Shown here: one piece after another, positions 1 through 6,249 of the stretch
How the letters are laid out: the number at the start of each line of letters is the position of its first letter
Numbering within the stretch: position 1 is the first letter of the stretch
Source of the DNA: Desulfobacterales bacterium
Lineage (GTDB): Bacteria > Desulfobacterota > Desulfobacteria > Desulfobacterales > DAOWNP01
Reading direction: 5' to 3'
Assembly: GCA_030149595.1 (NCBI GenBank)
Contig: JASFBI010000066.1
Location: forward strand, 1 to 8,003
Length of the DNA: 8,003 nucleotides
Position numbers and translations under genes: made by a program
The notes under the pieces: generated by a model
Databases searched by the model: none
The model's input: the letters and a program-made list of their open reading frames with translations, nothing else
Told to the model about the DNA's origin: nothing

Positions 1-707
1 CTGATAAAGTAATGGATAATATGCACAATGTTTGCGGTGATACAGGAACAGCACACTCTCTTGTAATGCTGATATCTGCCATAGAGGATGCGAGTCCTGG
101 TGATAAAATAATAGCAGTAGCTTTTGGACAAGGTGCTACAGCTATGCTTTTTGAAGTTACAGATAAAATTGCTGACCATAAAGACAGAATAGGAATTAAA
201 GCTACTCTTGCAGATAGAAAAGAAGAACAAAATTATATGAAATTTTTATCTCACAGAGGACTTCTTTCTCAGGATTGGATGATGAGAGCAGAAGCAAGCT
301 GGAGAACACCTGTAACTACGCTTTATAGAAACAGGCATATGATTTTAGGCATGGTTGGTGGTAAATGTTCAAAATGCGGGACTGATCAGTTTCCAAAAAT
401 GGAAATATGTGTTAATCCTGAGTGTACAGCAGTTAATACTCAGGAAGACTTGGAATTTTCTGAGTGTAATGGAAAAATAGCATCTTATACAGCTGATCTT
501 TTAACTTATACACTGGATCCTCCTGCTCATTATGGCATGGTTGAGTTTGATAACGGTGCAAAAAGTCTGTTTGATTTCACAGATAATGAAACAGGACTGA
601 TAGATGTTGGTACGCCTGTGAAAATGGTATTTAGAGTAAGAAATATTGATAAGGAAAGAGGGTTTACACAATATATCTGGAAGGCAAAACCAATAGTTTC
701 CAATTAA
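1..707 (+). CDS. HMG-CoA synthase-like / DUF35 (zinc ribbon + OB-fold) fusion protein, 5'-partial
   Basis: The reading frame is open to the left edge (codons GAT AAA GTA before the first ATG at 12), so only the C-terminal part is seen and the start lies outside. Counting from that internal Met, residues 1-55 look like the end of a thiolase-fold HMG-CoA synthase/KAS III domain (CGDTGTAHSL, then SPGDKIIAVAFGQGA). A helical linker follows. Residues 117-140 form a zinc ribbon with Cys at 119, 122, 133 and 138 (CxxC...CxxxxC), and residues 145-228 resemble the DUF35 OB-fold. In archaea a separate DUF35 protein bridges acetoacetyl-CoA thiolase and HMG-CoA synthase, and BbsA plays a similar part in benzoylsuccinyl-CoA thiolase. 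Here the synthase-like and DUF35 parts are fused. The thiolase gene starts 14 bases after the stop, so a joint complex is inferred. The substrate is unknown. The usual GN(T/S) motif reads GDTG. Confidence 0.85.
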   Translation, partial: DKVMDNMHNVCGDTGTAHSLVMLISAIEDASPGDKIIAVAFGQGATAMLFEVTDKIADHKDRIGIKATLADRKEEQNYMKFLSHRGLLSQDWMMRAEASWRTPVTTLYRNRHMILGMVGGKCSKCGTDQFPKMEICVNPECTAVNTQEDLEFSECNGKIASYTADLLTYTLDPPAHYGMVEFDNGAKSLFDFTDNETGLIDVGTPVKMVFRVRNIDKERGFTQYIWKAKPIVSN

Positions 708-721
708 ATTAGGAGGTCGAT

Positions 722-1933
722 ATGGCTGATGGAATAAAAGATAAAGTTGCAATACTTGGAATGGGGTGTACTAAGTTTGGTGAAAGATGGGATATGGGAC
801 CTGAAAACCTTATGGTAGAAGCCTTTCAGGAGTGTATTAAGGATGCAGGTATAGAGGTCAGTGAAATACAGGCGGCCTGGTATGGTACATGCTATGATGA
901 GCAGGGTACAGGAAAAGGTGCCACAGGATTGTCAGTTACATTAAGACTTCCATATATTCCTGTAACAAGGGTTGAAAATTTTTGTGCAACAGGTACAGAA
1001 GCTTTTAGGGGAGCATGTTATGCTGTTGCATCAGGAGCTTGTGATATAGCTTTGGCCCTGGGTGTTGAAAAGTTAAAGGATACAGGTTATGGTGGACTTC
1101 CTGCAATAGACGCTCATGCAGGGCCATTAAATGGTCAGGTTTTAGCTAATATTTCAGCACCTGGTGCTTTTGCCCAGCTTGCAAGTGCTTACAGAGCAAA
1201 ATTTAATGTTTCCAAAGAAGAATTAAAACGAGCCATTGGAATGATATCTGTTAAAAGCCATGCAAATGGTGTGAAAAATCCAAAGGCACATTTAAGAAAA
1301 CATATTCCCATTGAAAAAATGCTGGCATCTCCTATTATTGCAGACCCTTTGGGACTTTTTGATTGCTGTGGTGTTAGTGACGGGTCTGCATGTGCAATAG
1401 TTACAACGCCTGAGATTGCAAAAAGACTCAAGCCAAATGCAGATCTTGTTTCTGTAAAAGCTCTTCAGATAGCAGTGAGCAGTGGTCGTGAATTAGGTCA
1501 TAATAGCTGGGATGGTTCATATTTCCCAACTACACAGAAGGCAAGTACACGGGCATATGCTGAAGCAGGTATAAAAAATCCCCGTGAAGAACTCAGCATG
1601 ATAGAGGTTCATGACTGTTTCTCTATTACTGAAATGGTTACCATGGAAGATCTTCACATCTCCCCTGAAGGCGGGGCAATAAAAGATATTATGGATGGAT
1701 TTTATGATGCAGATGGTCAGATCCCCTGCCAGATTGATGGTGGATTAAAATGCTTTGGTCATCCAATAGGGGCATCAGGTCTTAGAATGCTCTATGAAAT
1801 GTATCTGCAGCTCCTTGGGAGAGCTGGTGAAAGACAGTTAAAAGATCCAAAATACGGGTTAACCCATAATTTGGGTGGATTTCCATTTAGTAATGTTTGT
1901 GGTCTTTCTATAGTTGGTAGATACGAAGGTTAG
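722..1933 (+). CDS. SCP-x-type thiolase (acetyl-CoA acetyltransferase family)
   Basis: This is a 403-residue cytosolic thiolase expected to cleave a 3-oxoacyl-CoA with CoA, or to run the reverse condensation. The nucleophile is probably Cys88 in VENFCATGTEA. HDCF (297-300) takes the place of the NEAF loop of classical thiolases, and GHPIGASG (346-353) carries the catalytic His. Near the C-terminus HNLGG (382-386) stands where classical biosynthetic thiolases have CxGGG, which is typical of the SCP-x/archaeal branch. Length is normal for that branch. The start is set by a strong Shine-Dalgarno AGGAGG at 711-716, 5 bases before ATG. It follows the DUF35 fusion gene by 14 bases, so the two are an operon and probably one complex, as with archaeal thiolase/HMGCS/DUF35 or BbsAB. 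Substrate cannot be read from sequence; acetoacetyl-CoA or a branched/aromatic 3-oxoacyl-CoA are both possible. Confidence 0.9.
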   Translation: MADGIKDKVAILGMGCTKFGERWDMGPENLMVEAFQECIKDAGIEVSEIQAAWYGTCYDEQGTGKGATGLSVTLRLPYIPVTRVENFCATGTEAFRGACYAVASGACDIALALGVEKLKDTGYGGLPAIDAHAGPLNGQVLANISAPGAFAQLASAYRAKFNVSKEELKRAIGMISVKSHANGVKNPKAHLRKHIPIEKMLASPIIADPLGLFDCCGVSDGSACAIVTTPEIAKRLKPNADLVSVKALQIAVSSGRELGHNSWDGSYFPTTQKASTRAYAEAGIKNPREELSMIEVHDCFSITEMVTMEDLHISPEGGAIKDIMDGFYDADGQIPCQIDGGLKCFGHPIGASGLRMLYEMYLQLLGRAGERQLKDPKYGLTHNLGGFPFSNVCGLSIVGRYEG

Positions 1934-2095
1934 ATTTTAGACGATTTAGTGCCTAAACAAAAATTGTGGTTTTGTATCAAGATCAAGGAAGATCAAAGTT
2001 TTAACAGCAGGGATATACTCTTGTATTTTGAGGATTAGGATTTTAATCTGACAGAGAGATTGCTGAGAAAGACAGTTTTCGTTCGGGTTATATTT

Positions 2096-2141
2096 ATGGC
2101 AAAGAATAATTTGCAGGTAAAATTATTCTTTGCCATTTTTT
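2096..2141 (+). terminator. Strong intrinsic terminator of the DUF35-thiolase operon
   Basis: A perfect 17-bp stem (left arm ATGGCAAAGAATAATTT 2096-2112, right arm 2120-2136) closes a 7-base loop and is followed by six T (2136-2141). On the + strand this is a textbook Rho-independent terminator, 162 bases after the thiolase stop. The T-tract overlaps the stop codon (2140-2142) of the convergent Nudix gene. On the - strand no good T-run follows, so it mainly serves the + operon. The 1934-2095 stretch before it holds no gene I can support. Confidence 0.9.
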
Positions 2142-2928
2142 AACTGTTTAAAAAAATCAGCTCTTTTGTTATTTTATACCCTGCCTCCTTTGGAATATGT
2201 AAAAAAACCCCTTTTTTTTCAGTTACTATTTCAGGTATAACAGTAACTATTTTATCCTGTTTTATCTTTTTGATAGCATCATCAATTGAATTATAAACAG
2301 ATAATTTTGATATATTCATTTTTGTGGGAAATAAAACTGATTTGCTTTTGTTTTTAGCATCCTTTAAAATTTTTAATGGAGAGATCCAGACAGAATTAAC
2401 CGATTCTATACCATCGTGATTTGCATCCTGATCATGAGGTGCTTTTGCGAGAAAAAAATGAGTATCAAAGCGTTTTGGCAGGTTAACAGGAGTAATCCAG
2501 TGGGCAAAGGGAACCAGGAGATCACAGGCAAGTGAAATACCCTCCTTTTTAACAAATTCAGACATGGTAATTTTGTTATTGTTTAACAATGTACGATATT
2601 TTTGCAAACTATCTACCTGGTCTTTACCAATTAACTCTTTTTCGCCTTTATTTCTGGCCATTAATATTCCTGCTTCTTCAAAGGTTTCGCGGATGGCTGC
2701 AACTTTAAAGAACAGGTTGTTACTGTTTAAAGGGTTATGGGTATTACATAGGTTATAAATGCTATCATCCATATCGCTGGGATCTACTTTTCCTCCCGGA
2801 AAAACATATGCACTGGAGGCGAACTCCATTTTTTTGTGTCTTAAAACCATGAATATTTCAAAACTATTATGGTTTTGCCTGCCTAATATTATCGTTGCAG
2901 CAGGTATTGCTTTGGGTAATTTTGTCAT
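2140..2928 (-). CDS. NUDT19-like Nudix hydrolase
   Basis: A 262-residue Nudix protein. PGGK (44-47) opens the Nudix region and RETFEEAGI (80-88) is the metal-binding core REx2EExGU. Between them lies an insertion of about 30 residues, so the spacing departs from the simple GX5EX7 form, as in the NUDT19/NUDT7-like branch. A second branch signature, HWITPVNLPKRFDTHFF, is at 143-159. Eukaryotic relatives hydrolyse CoA and acyl-CoA diphosphate bonds, so a role in CoA turnover is possible and would suit the acyl-CoA genes on both sides, but bacterial members are little tested. ATG at 2928 is preceded by AAGGA (2936-2940, 7-base spacer). It is transcribed alone, divergent from the MaoC gene and convergent with the thiolase. 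No signal peptide or membrane segment is seen. The family call is firm; the substrate is inference. Confidence 0.87.
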   Translation of the reverse strand: MTKLPKAIPAATIILGRQNHNSFEIFMVLRHKKMEFASSAYVFPGGKVDPSDMDDSIYNLCNTHNPLNSNNLFFKVAAIRETFEEAGILMARNKGEKELIGKDQVDSLQKYRTLLNNNKITMSEFVKKEGISLACDLLVPFAHWITPVNLPKRFDTHFFLAKAPHDQDANHDGIESVNSVWISPLKILKDAKNKSKSVLFPTKMNISKLSVYNSIDDAIKKIKQDKIVTVIPEIVTEKKGVFLHIPKEAGYKITKELIFLNS

Positions 2929-2999
2929 ATAGCTATCCTTTTTTATTTGGTTAAGATGCGGGTAGTTTTTTAAAATTACAGAGTTGCTTTGTTGTAATT

Positions 3000-3028
3000 T
3001 TTATAGTAAAGCATTAAATATTTGATAA
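3000..3028 (-). promoter_or_regulatory. Predicted sigma70-type promoter of the Nudix gene
   Basis: Read on the - strand, TTATCA (3028-3023) and TATAAA (3005-3000) are separated by exactly 17 bases. The -10 box matches 5 of 6 consensus positions and the -35 box 4 of 6. The implied start near 2993 gives a leader of about 65 bases before the ATG at 2928. The region is very AT-rich, so a chance match is possible. Confidence 0.5.
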
Positions 3029-3065
3029 AAAAACAATAAATTATTAAATAATAATCAAACACCAT

Positions 3066-3094
3066 TTGACACGAAAGCAAGTTTATTTTATATA
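3066..3094 (+). promoter_or_regulatory. Predicted sigma70-type promoter of the MaoC hydratase gene
   Basis: TTGACA (3066-3071) is a perfect -35 box, followed after 17 bases by TATATA (3089-3094). An A/T-rich stretch (about 3028-3060) just upstream could act as an UP element. The implied start near 3101 leaves a leader of about 50 bases. It sits back-to-back with the Nudix promoter, with about 37 bases between the two -35 boxes. Confidence 0.6.
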
Positions 3095-3153
3095 TGGCAT
3101 TAACCATTATTATTAATTAGTCACATAATTATTATGCGAAAGGGAGAATTTTA

Positions 3154-4035
3154 ATGACGATTGATGTAGAGAAGGTGTTGGGAGCCGATTTAGACGGCGG
3201 AGAATTTACATGGAATCATGACGCTCTGGCGCTTTATGCATTGGGTGTTGGTGTTGGTGTTAATCAAGATCAGACAGATCCTAAAAAAGTTCTTCAGTAT
3301 ACATATGAAAATCAGAATATGAAAGCTTTGCCAACCTATGGTGTAACACCAATTTTTGGAGCCATAGGTAATCTTTTTACTATTCCTGGGTTTGAAATTA
3401 ACTTAATGATGCTTTTGCATGGAGAGCAATATACAGAAATAGTAGCACCTCCATTGCCTCTTACAGCAACAGTTAAAAACATAGGTAAAATTACAGGAAT
3501 TTATGACAAAGTGAAGGGTGCTTTGGTTACTCTTGATATAAATTCAGTTGATGTTGAAACAGGTGATGTTCTTATAAAAAACACTTTTTCAGCTTTTATC
3601 AGGGGAGAAGGTGGTTTTGGAAAACCAGATGATCCTAAAGCTCCAGCACCAGGTCCTGAGGCACCGGATCGTAAACCTGATGCAATAATTGAATATCCTA
3701 CTATGACACATCAGGCTATTTTATACCGTCTTTCAGGTGATAAAAATCCACTGCACATTGATCCTGAATTTGCAGCTTTAGGTGGTTTTGACAAACCAAT
3801 CCTTCATGGTCTCTGCACATTTGGTAATGTTGGGCGTGCTGTTATAGAAGCTTTTGCTGATAATGATCCTTATAAGTTCAAAAGCATACAGGTAAGATTT
3901 TCAAAACCAGTTATGCCTGGTGAAACAATCTGTGTTCATATGTGGAAAGAGTCAGATACAGAGATTATTTGTAAGGCAAAAGTAAAAGAGCGTGATCTTG
4001 ACGTTATTACCAATGCCATAGTAAAATTAGTTTAA
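3154..4035 (+). CDS. MaoC-type (R)-specific 2-enoyl-CoA hydratase (hydratase 2), double hotdog
   Basis: A 293-residue protein like the hydratase-2 domain of peroxisomal multifunctional enzyme 2. It is expected to add water to trans-2-enoyl-CoA, giving (3R)-hydroxyacyl-CoA, in the cytosol. An N-terminal hotdog (about 10-150), which in this family shapes the acyl pocket, is joined by a Pro-rich linker (158-175) to the catalytic MaoC hotdog (about 176-293). The hydratase-2 motif YRLSGDKNPLHIDP is at 191-204, with the family's catalytic Asp and His at D196 and H201, followed by GFDKPILHGL (211-220). ATG has AGGGAG (3141-3146) 7 bases upstream. It stands alone between its own promoter and a terminator. 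The nearby DUF35-thiolase operon suggests a shared acyl-CoA degradation route, but a 3R-hydroxyacyl-CoA dehydrogenase partner is not in the window. The usual alternative role for MaoC proteins, supplying monomers for polyhydroxyalkanoate, cannot be excluded. Confidence 0.92.
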   Translation: MTIDVEKVLGADLDGGEFTWNHDALALYALGVGVGVNQDQTDPKKVLQYTYENQNMKALPTYGVTPIFGAIGNLFTIPGFEINLMMLLHGEQYTEIVAPPLPLTATVKNIGKITGIYDKVKGALVTLDINSVDVETGDVLIKNTFSAFIRGEGGFGKPDDPKAPAPGPEAPDRKPDAIIEYPTMTHQAILYRLSGDKNPLHIDPEFAALGGFDKPILHGLCTFGNVGRAVIEAFADNDPYKFKSIQVRFSKPVMPGETICVHMWKESDTEIICKAKVKERDLDVITNAIVKLV

Positions 4036-4048
4036 TAAAAACTATAAA

Positions 4049-4085
4049 TAAATAAGCGGAAAAGAGTGTTTTTCCCGCTTATTTA
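4049..4085. terminator. Hairpin terminator shared by convergent MaoC gene and tatA operon
   Basis: An 11-bp perfect stem (TAAATAAGCGG 4049-4059 with 4075-4085) can be extended by AAAA/TTTT across one bulged C (4074), leaving a 6-base loop. It lies 14 bases after the MaoC stop and 16 bases after the tatA stop. T-runs downstream are imperfect on both strands (ATTTATTTATAG on the - side), so bidirectional termination is likely but not textbook. Confidence 0.75.
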
Positions 4086-4100
4086 AAATAAAGAAAGTGG

Positions 4101-4289
4101 TTATGTGTTATTTTTAAGTTTCTTTTCATCATCATCATCATTTTTTTCTGCATCTGTGGTTGCTTTTTTAAAGTTTTTTATTGCTTTGCCCATTCCAGAG
4201 CCTATCTCAGGCAGTTTTCCGGCACCAAAAACAATTAAAACTATAACAAGTATTATTGAAAGCTCCCAAATACTTATTCCTCCAAACAT
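4101..4289 (-). CDS. tatA: Sec-independent (twin-arginine) translocase TatA/E component
   Basis: A 62-residue TatA-family protein. Residues 1-7 are a short periplasmic start and 8-20 a single transmembrane helix. The FG hinge (21-22) leads to [18 protein letters not shown] (25-42), the classic amphipathic helix lying on the inner face of the membrane. The tail is acidic then basic (DDDDEKK). TatA oligomers form the passage through which TatBC-bound folded proteins with twin-arginine signals are exported; sulfate reducers use this route for periplasmic hydrogenases and formate dehydrogenases. The ATG follows the upstream gene's TAA with no base between, and its GGAGGA (4294-4299) lies inside that gene, so translation is probably coupled. 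No tatB or tatC is nearby, so partners must be encoded elsewhere. Confidence 0.95.
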   Translation of the reverse strand: MFGGISIWELSIILVIVLIVFGAGKLPEIGSGMGKAIKNFKKATTDAEKNDDDDEKKLKNNT

Positions 4290-4706
4290 TTAATCCTCCA
4301 TATTATCAGTCAAACTAACTGTTTTTTTGTGAATGGCATCTAAAAATTCTTTGGAGTTTATATAAGAGTCAACAGCTCCTTTGTAAGATATCCAGCTTTG
4401 CCATAACTCAACCCATGCATCATTTTGGAAAGGATGTCTGTTTTTTAAATCTCCTTTTAAATAATTAATATAATCACTGTAATCTTTAAAGCAGCTGCCG
4501 CAAAAATTATACAAGCTTGTTGTAAGCTCTTTTGTAATTTCTGCATTAGAGTCAATCAGAGAAATTCCGCATTTTTCACATTTTAAATTGGCCTGGAGAT
4601 AAAAAAAAGAGTCTATAAAGTCAATAAAAGCACTCTTTTTTTCTTTTAACTCATCGCTGTTTTCGTATAAATCCTGTTTTTTTTTAAATAAAATAATTTC
4701 TGCCAC
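4290..4706 (-). CDS. Unrecognised small protein with CxxC...CxxC (probable metal-binding), upstream of tatA
   Basis: I do not recognise this 138-residue protein. It is mostly polar and helical in character, with no signal peptide or membrane segment. CEKC (43-46) and CGSC (69-72) form two CxxC pairs 22 residues apart, which could bind zinc or another metal. Aromatic residues are common after residue 90 (AWVELWQSWISY). The start is GTG at 4706; an in-frame TAA lies a few codons upstream (4728-4730) and no clear Shine-Dalgarno is visible, so initiation is probably weak. The stop abuts the tatA ATG exactly, so the two are translationally coupled and a role connected with Tat export or a cofactor-carrying Tat substrate is conceivable. 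That link rests only on position. Confidence 0.75.
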   Translation of the reverse strand: MAEIILFKKKQDLYENSDELKEKKSAFIDFIDSFFYLQANLKCEKCGISLIDSNAEITKELTTSLYNFCGSCFKDYSDYINYLKGDLKNRHPFQNDAWVELWQSWISYKGAVDSYINSKEFLDAIHKKTVSLTDNMED

Positions 4707-4740
4707 ATTAATAACTTTTTTTATGAATTAAACAAATAGA

Positions 4741-4770
4741 ACCTGAAAGAAAACTGTATTTTATTCAGGT
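4741..4770 (-). promoter_or_regulatory. Hairpin in the leader of the Cys-motif gene/tatA transcript
   Basis: ACCTGAA (4741-4747) and TTCAGGT (4764-4770) are exact inverted repeats separated by 16 bases. On the - strand the hairpin lies downstream of the predicted promoter and 35 bases before the GTG start, followed by a moderately T-rich run (TCTATTTGTTT). It could be a weak terminator for read-through from the J-protein gene, an attenuator, or an operator. Evidence is only the symmetry. Confidence 0.4.
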
Positions 4771-4790
4771 ATAAACAATATTTTAATAAA

Positions 4791-4819
4791 AAAATAACAT
4801 CCGTGTTGTTTTGTGTCAA
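4791..4819 (-). promoter_or_regulatory. Predicted sigma70-type promoter of the Cys-motif gene/tatA operon
   Basis: On the - strand a perfect TTGACA (4819-4814) is followed after 17 bases by TATTTT (4796-4791), 4 of 6 to consensus. It starts just 8 bases after the J-protein stop. It implies a start near 4784 and a leader of about 78 bases, so the last two genes can be expressed apart from the transglycosylase/J-protein group. Confidence 0.55.
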
Positions 4820-4826
4820 TAAGTTC

Positions 4827-5651
4827 TCATTTTGTTTTATTTTTAAATAAATTTAGAGTTCCTGCTATTTTTTTTATTTTGCTGGTTAATTTGTTTTTGT
4901 ATGCCACCTTGAGGTATAAATCTCCGGCTGTTTTGTTCTGTTTGCTGTTTTCTCCCATGGAAGAGAGTCTTATAAATTGTCCTTCTTTTATTCCTTGTGG
5001 AATTTTTATTACGAGTTTTTTTGACTTCTTTTTAAAAAAGTAAGCATAGGGGCCACCTGTTTTTGCAAAATCTTTGTCAATAGCTATGGTATCAAAAATA
5101 TCTGTCTCTTTTTCTTTTGTATTATCTGTTAGATTATTCAAAAAAAAATTTTTGATTTTTCCTATACTGCCAGAATTAGTTTTAAAAAGTTGATTTGAAA
5201 AACTATTTTTTAAATCAAATATACCTGAAAATAGAAACCCTCTGGCAGAAAAATTTGATGAGTTGAATTCAAATTGCTGGTAGTTATTGCCGTAAAAGTT
5301 TTTAAATACATCATCAAACCCCCTGAAACCAAATGATTTTGCCATCTCTTCAAATATCTGATTGATATCAGACCCTTTAAAAAGATCTTCCTGGGAATAG
5401 TTATTGCGGAATTTACCATGGGCTTCTGAGCCAAACTGCTTTTTTAATAAATCGTACTCGTTTCTCTTATCAGGGTTTGAAAGAACAGCATATGCATTAT
5501 TTATCTCTTTCATCTTTTCCACAGCTGTATGATCATTACTGTTTTTGTCTGGATGATACATAAAAGCAAGTTTGCGATAAGCCTCTTTTATCTCTTTTAA
5601 AGAAGCAGTTTTACTAACTTCTAAAATTTTATAATAATCAATTTGATTCAT
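4827..5651 (-). CDS. J-domain co-chaperone (DnaJ/CbpA-like, no zinc finger, shortened C-terminal region)
   Basis: With ATG at 5651 the protein has 274 residues. Residues 5-67 are a complete J domain ([13 protein letters not shown]..., HPD at 33-35, then [15 protein letters not shown]), so it should stimulate ATP hydrolysis by DnaK. Residues 70-185 are a low-complexity G/F/N/S-rich stretch. There is no CxxCxGxG zinc finger. The end (about 186-250) resembles one substrate-binding beta domain ([16 protein letters not shown], then GDLYLKV), whereas DnaJ and CbpA normally have two. I reject the longer TTG start at 5690: it adds 13 basic residues before the J domain and lacks a ribosome site. The chosen ATG has only a weak purine run (AGAGTAAGA). 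It lies 54 bases after the unknown 168-residue gene and is probably co-transcribed with it. It is a specialised J-protein, not the housekeeping DnaJ. Confidence 0.88.
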   Translation of the reverse strand: MNQIDYYKILEVSKTASLKEIKEAYRKLAFMYHPDKNSNDHTAVEKMKEINNAYAVLSNPDKRNEYDLLKKQFGSEAHGKFRNNYSQEDLFKGSDINQIFEEMAKSFGFRGFDDVFKNFYGNNYQQFEFNSSNFSARGFLFSGIFDLKNSFSNQLFKTNSGSIGKIKNFFLNNLTDNTKEKETDIFDTIAIDKDFAKTGGPYAYFFKKKSKKLVIKIPQGIKEGQFIRLSSMGENSKQNKTAGDLYLKVAYKNKLTSKIKKIAGTLNLFKNKTK

Positions 5652-5705
5652 TCTTACTCTTTTTTTAATGTTTTTAAAAGCTACTTTCAAAAAATATATA
5701 ATTTG

Positions 5706-6212
5706 TCAGATACTAATAACAGATTCAAGGTATTCTTTAACACTTGATACAGCAAGATTAAAAATTTTTGCTCCTGAAATAATAATAAAAGGGTTTTTTT
5801 TTTCTTTACATATTTCAGCAAAAGCAGGGCCTATTGCTGAAGCAGGATCTGATTTTTTTATGCTTTTGTCTAAAGAGTTTAAATACTGGTCAAACCGCTG
5901 TTTTACAATATTAAAATAATCAATACCTTCTCCTGCTGTCATAAAGGAAATATCTGTAATATCTTTTGAAAGGTCTCTTATCAAATTCCAAAAACATAAA
6001 GCAAATTCATCTTTTTCAGGGTGATTTTCGAGGTTTACAGAAAGACTCCATCCAACACTTATTATTCTTAATAATGCAAGTTCGTATTCCACAGTAACAA
6101 GATTAACAGCTTGTTTTTTTTCAATAAGAGAGAGTATTGATTTTAAATCAGCCCTGTCAATGGCAAAAGCTGACAGGTTTTCACAAATTTTTTTAATTTC
6201 ATTTTTTTTCAT
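5706..6212 (-). CDS. Unrecognised helical protein between transglycosylase and J-protein genes
   Basis: I do not recognise this protein of 168 residues (from ATG 6212). Composition suggests an all-helical, soluble fold: amphipathic stretches such as YELALLRIISVGWSLSV and a Lys-rich end. There is no signal peptide, no clear membrane helix and no Cys-pair motif. A TTG at 6224 would add four residues but sits only one base after AGGA, too close for a ribosome site; from ATG 6212 the same AGGA is 13 bases away, so the start is uncertain. It lies 37 bases after the lytic transglycosylase stop and 54 bases before the J-protein, all on one strand, suggesting an operon. A run of ten A in the coding strand (5803-5794, the KEKKN region) is a possible slippage site. 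Function cannot be assigned. Confidence 0.7.
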   Translation of the reverse strand: MKKNEIKKICENLSAFAIDRADLKSILSLIEKKQAVNLVTVEYELALLRIISVGWSLSVNLENHPEKDEFALCFWNLIRDLSKDITDISFMTAGEGIDYFNIVKQRFDQYLNSLDKSIKKSDPASAIGPAFAEICKEKKNPFIIISGAKIFNLAVSSVKEYLESVISI

Positions 6213-6249
6213 AGTAACAATCAAATCCTGTAAAAAAGCAGTTTTGTTT

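Noticed and set aside
1981..1996. Two GATCAA copies spaced 10 bases apart after the thiolase gene
   Set aside because: Too short in AT-rich sequence to claim a binding site or repeat.
4105..4293. Open frame antisense to tatA
   Set aside because: It is Phe/Ser-rich and simply the reverse of the Lys/Asp-rich tatA gene.
4813..5043. Hydrophobic + strand open frame over the 3' end of the J-protein gene
   Set aside because: Its apparent membrane character comes from reading the complement of Lys/Asn-rich codons; the J-protein motifs on the other strand are convincing.
5652..5690. Longer J-protein start at TTG 5690
   Set aside because: It adds 13 basic residues before a complete J domain, has no ribosome site, and an ATG directly precedes the domain at 5651.
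6213..6224. TTG start at 6224 for the unknown helical protein
   Set aside because: AGGA ends only one base before it, too close for initiation; ATG 6212 is preferred, though its spacing is long.
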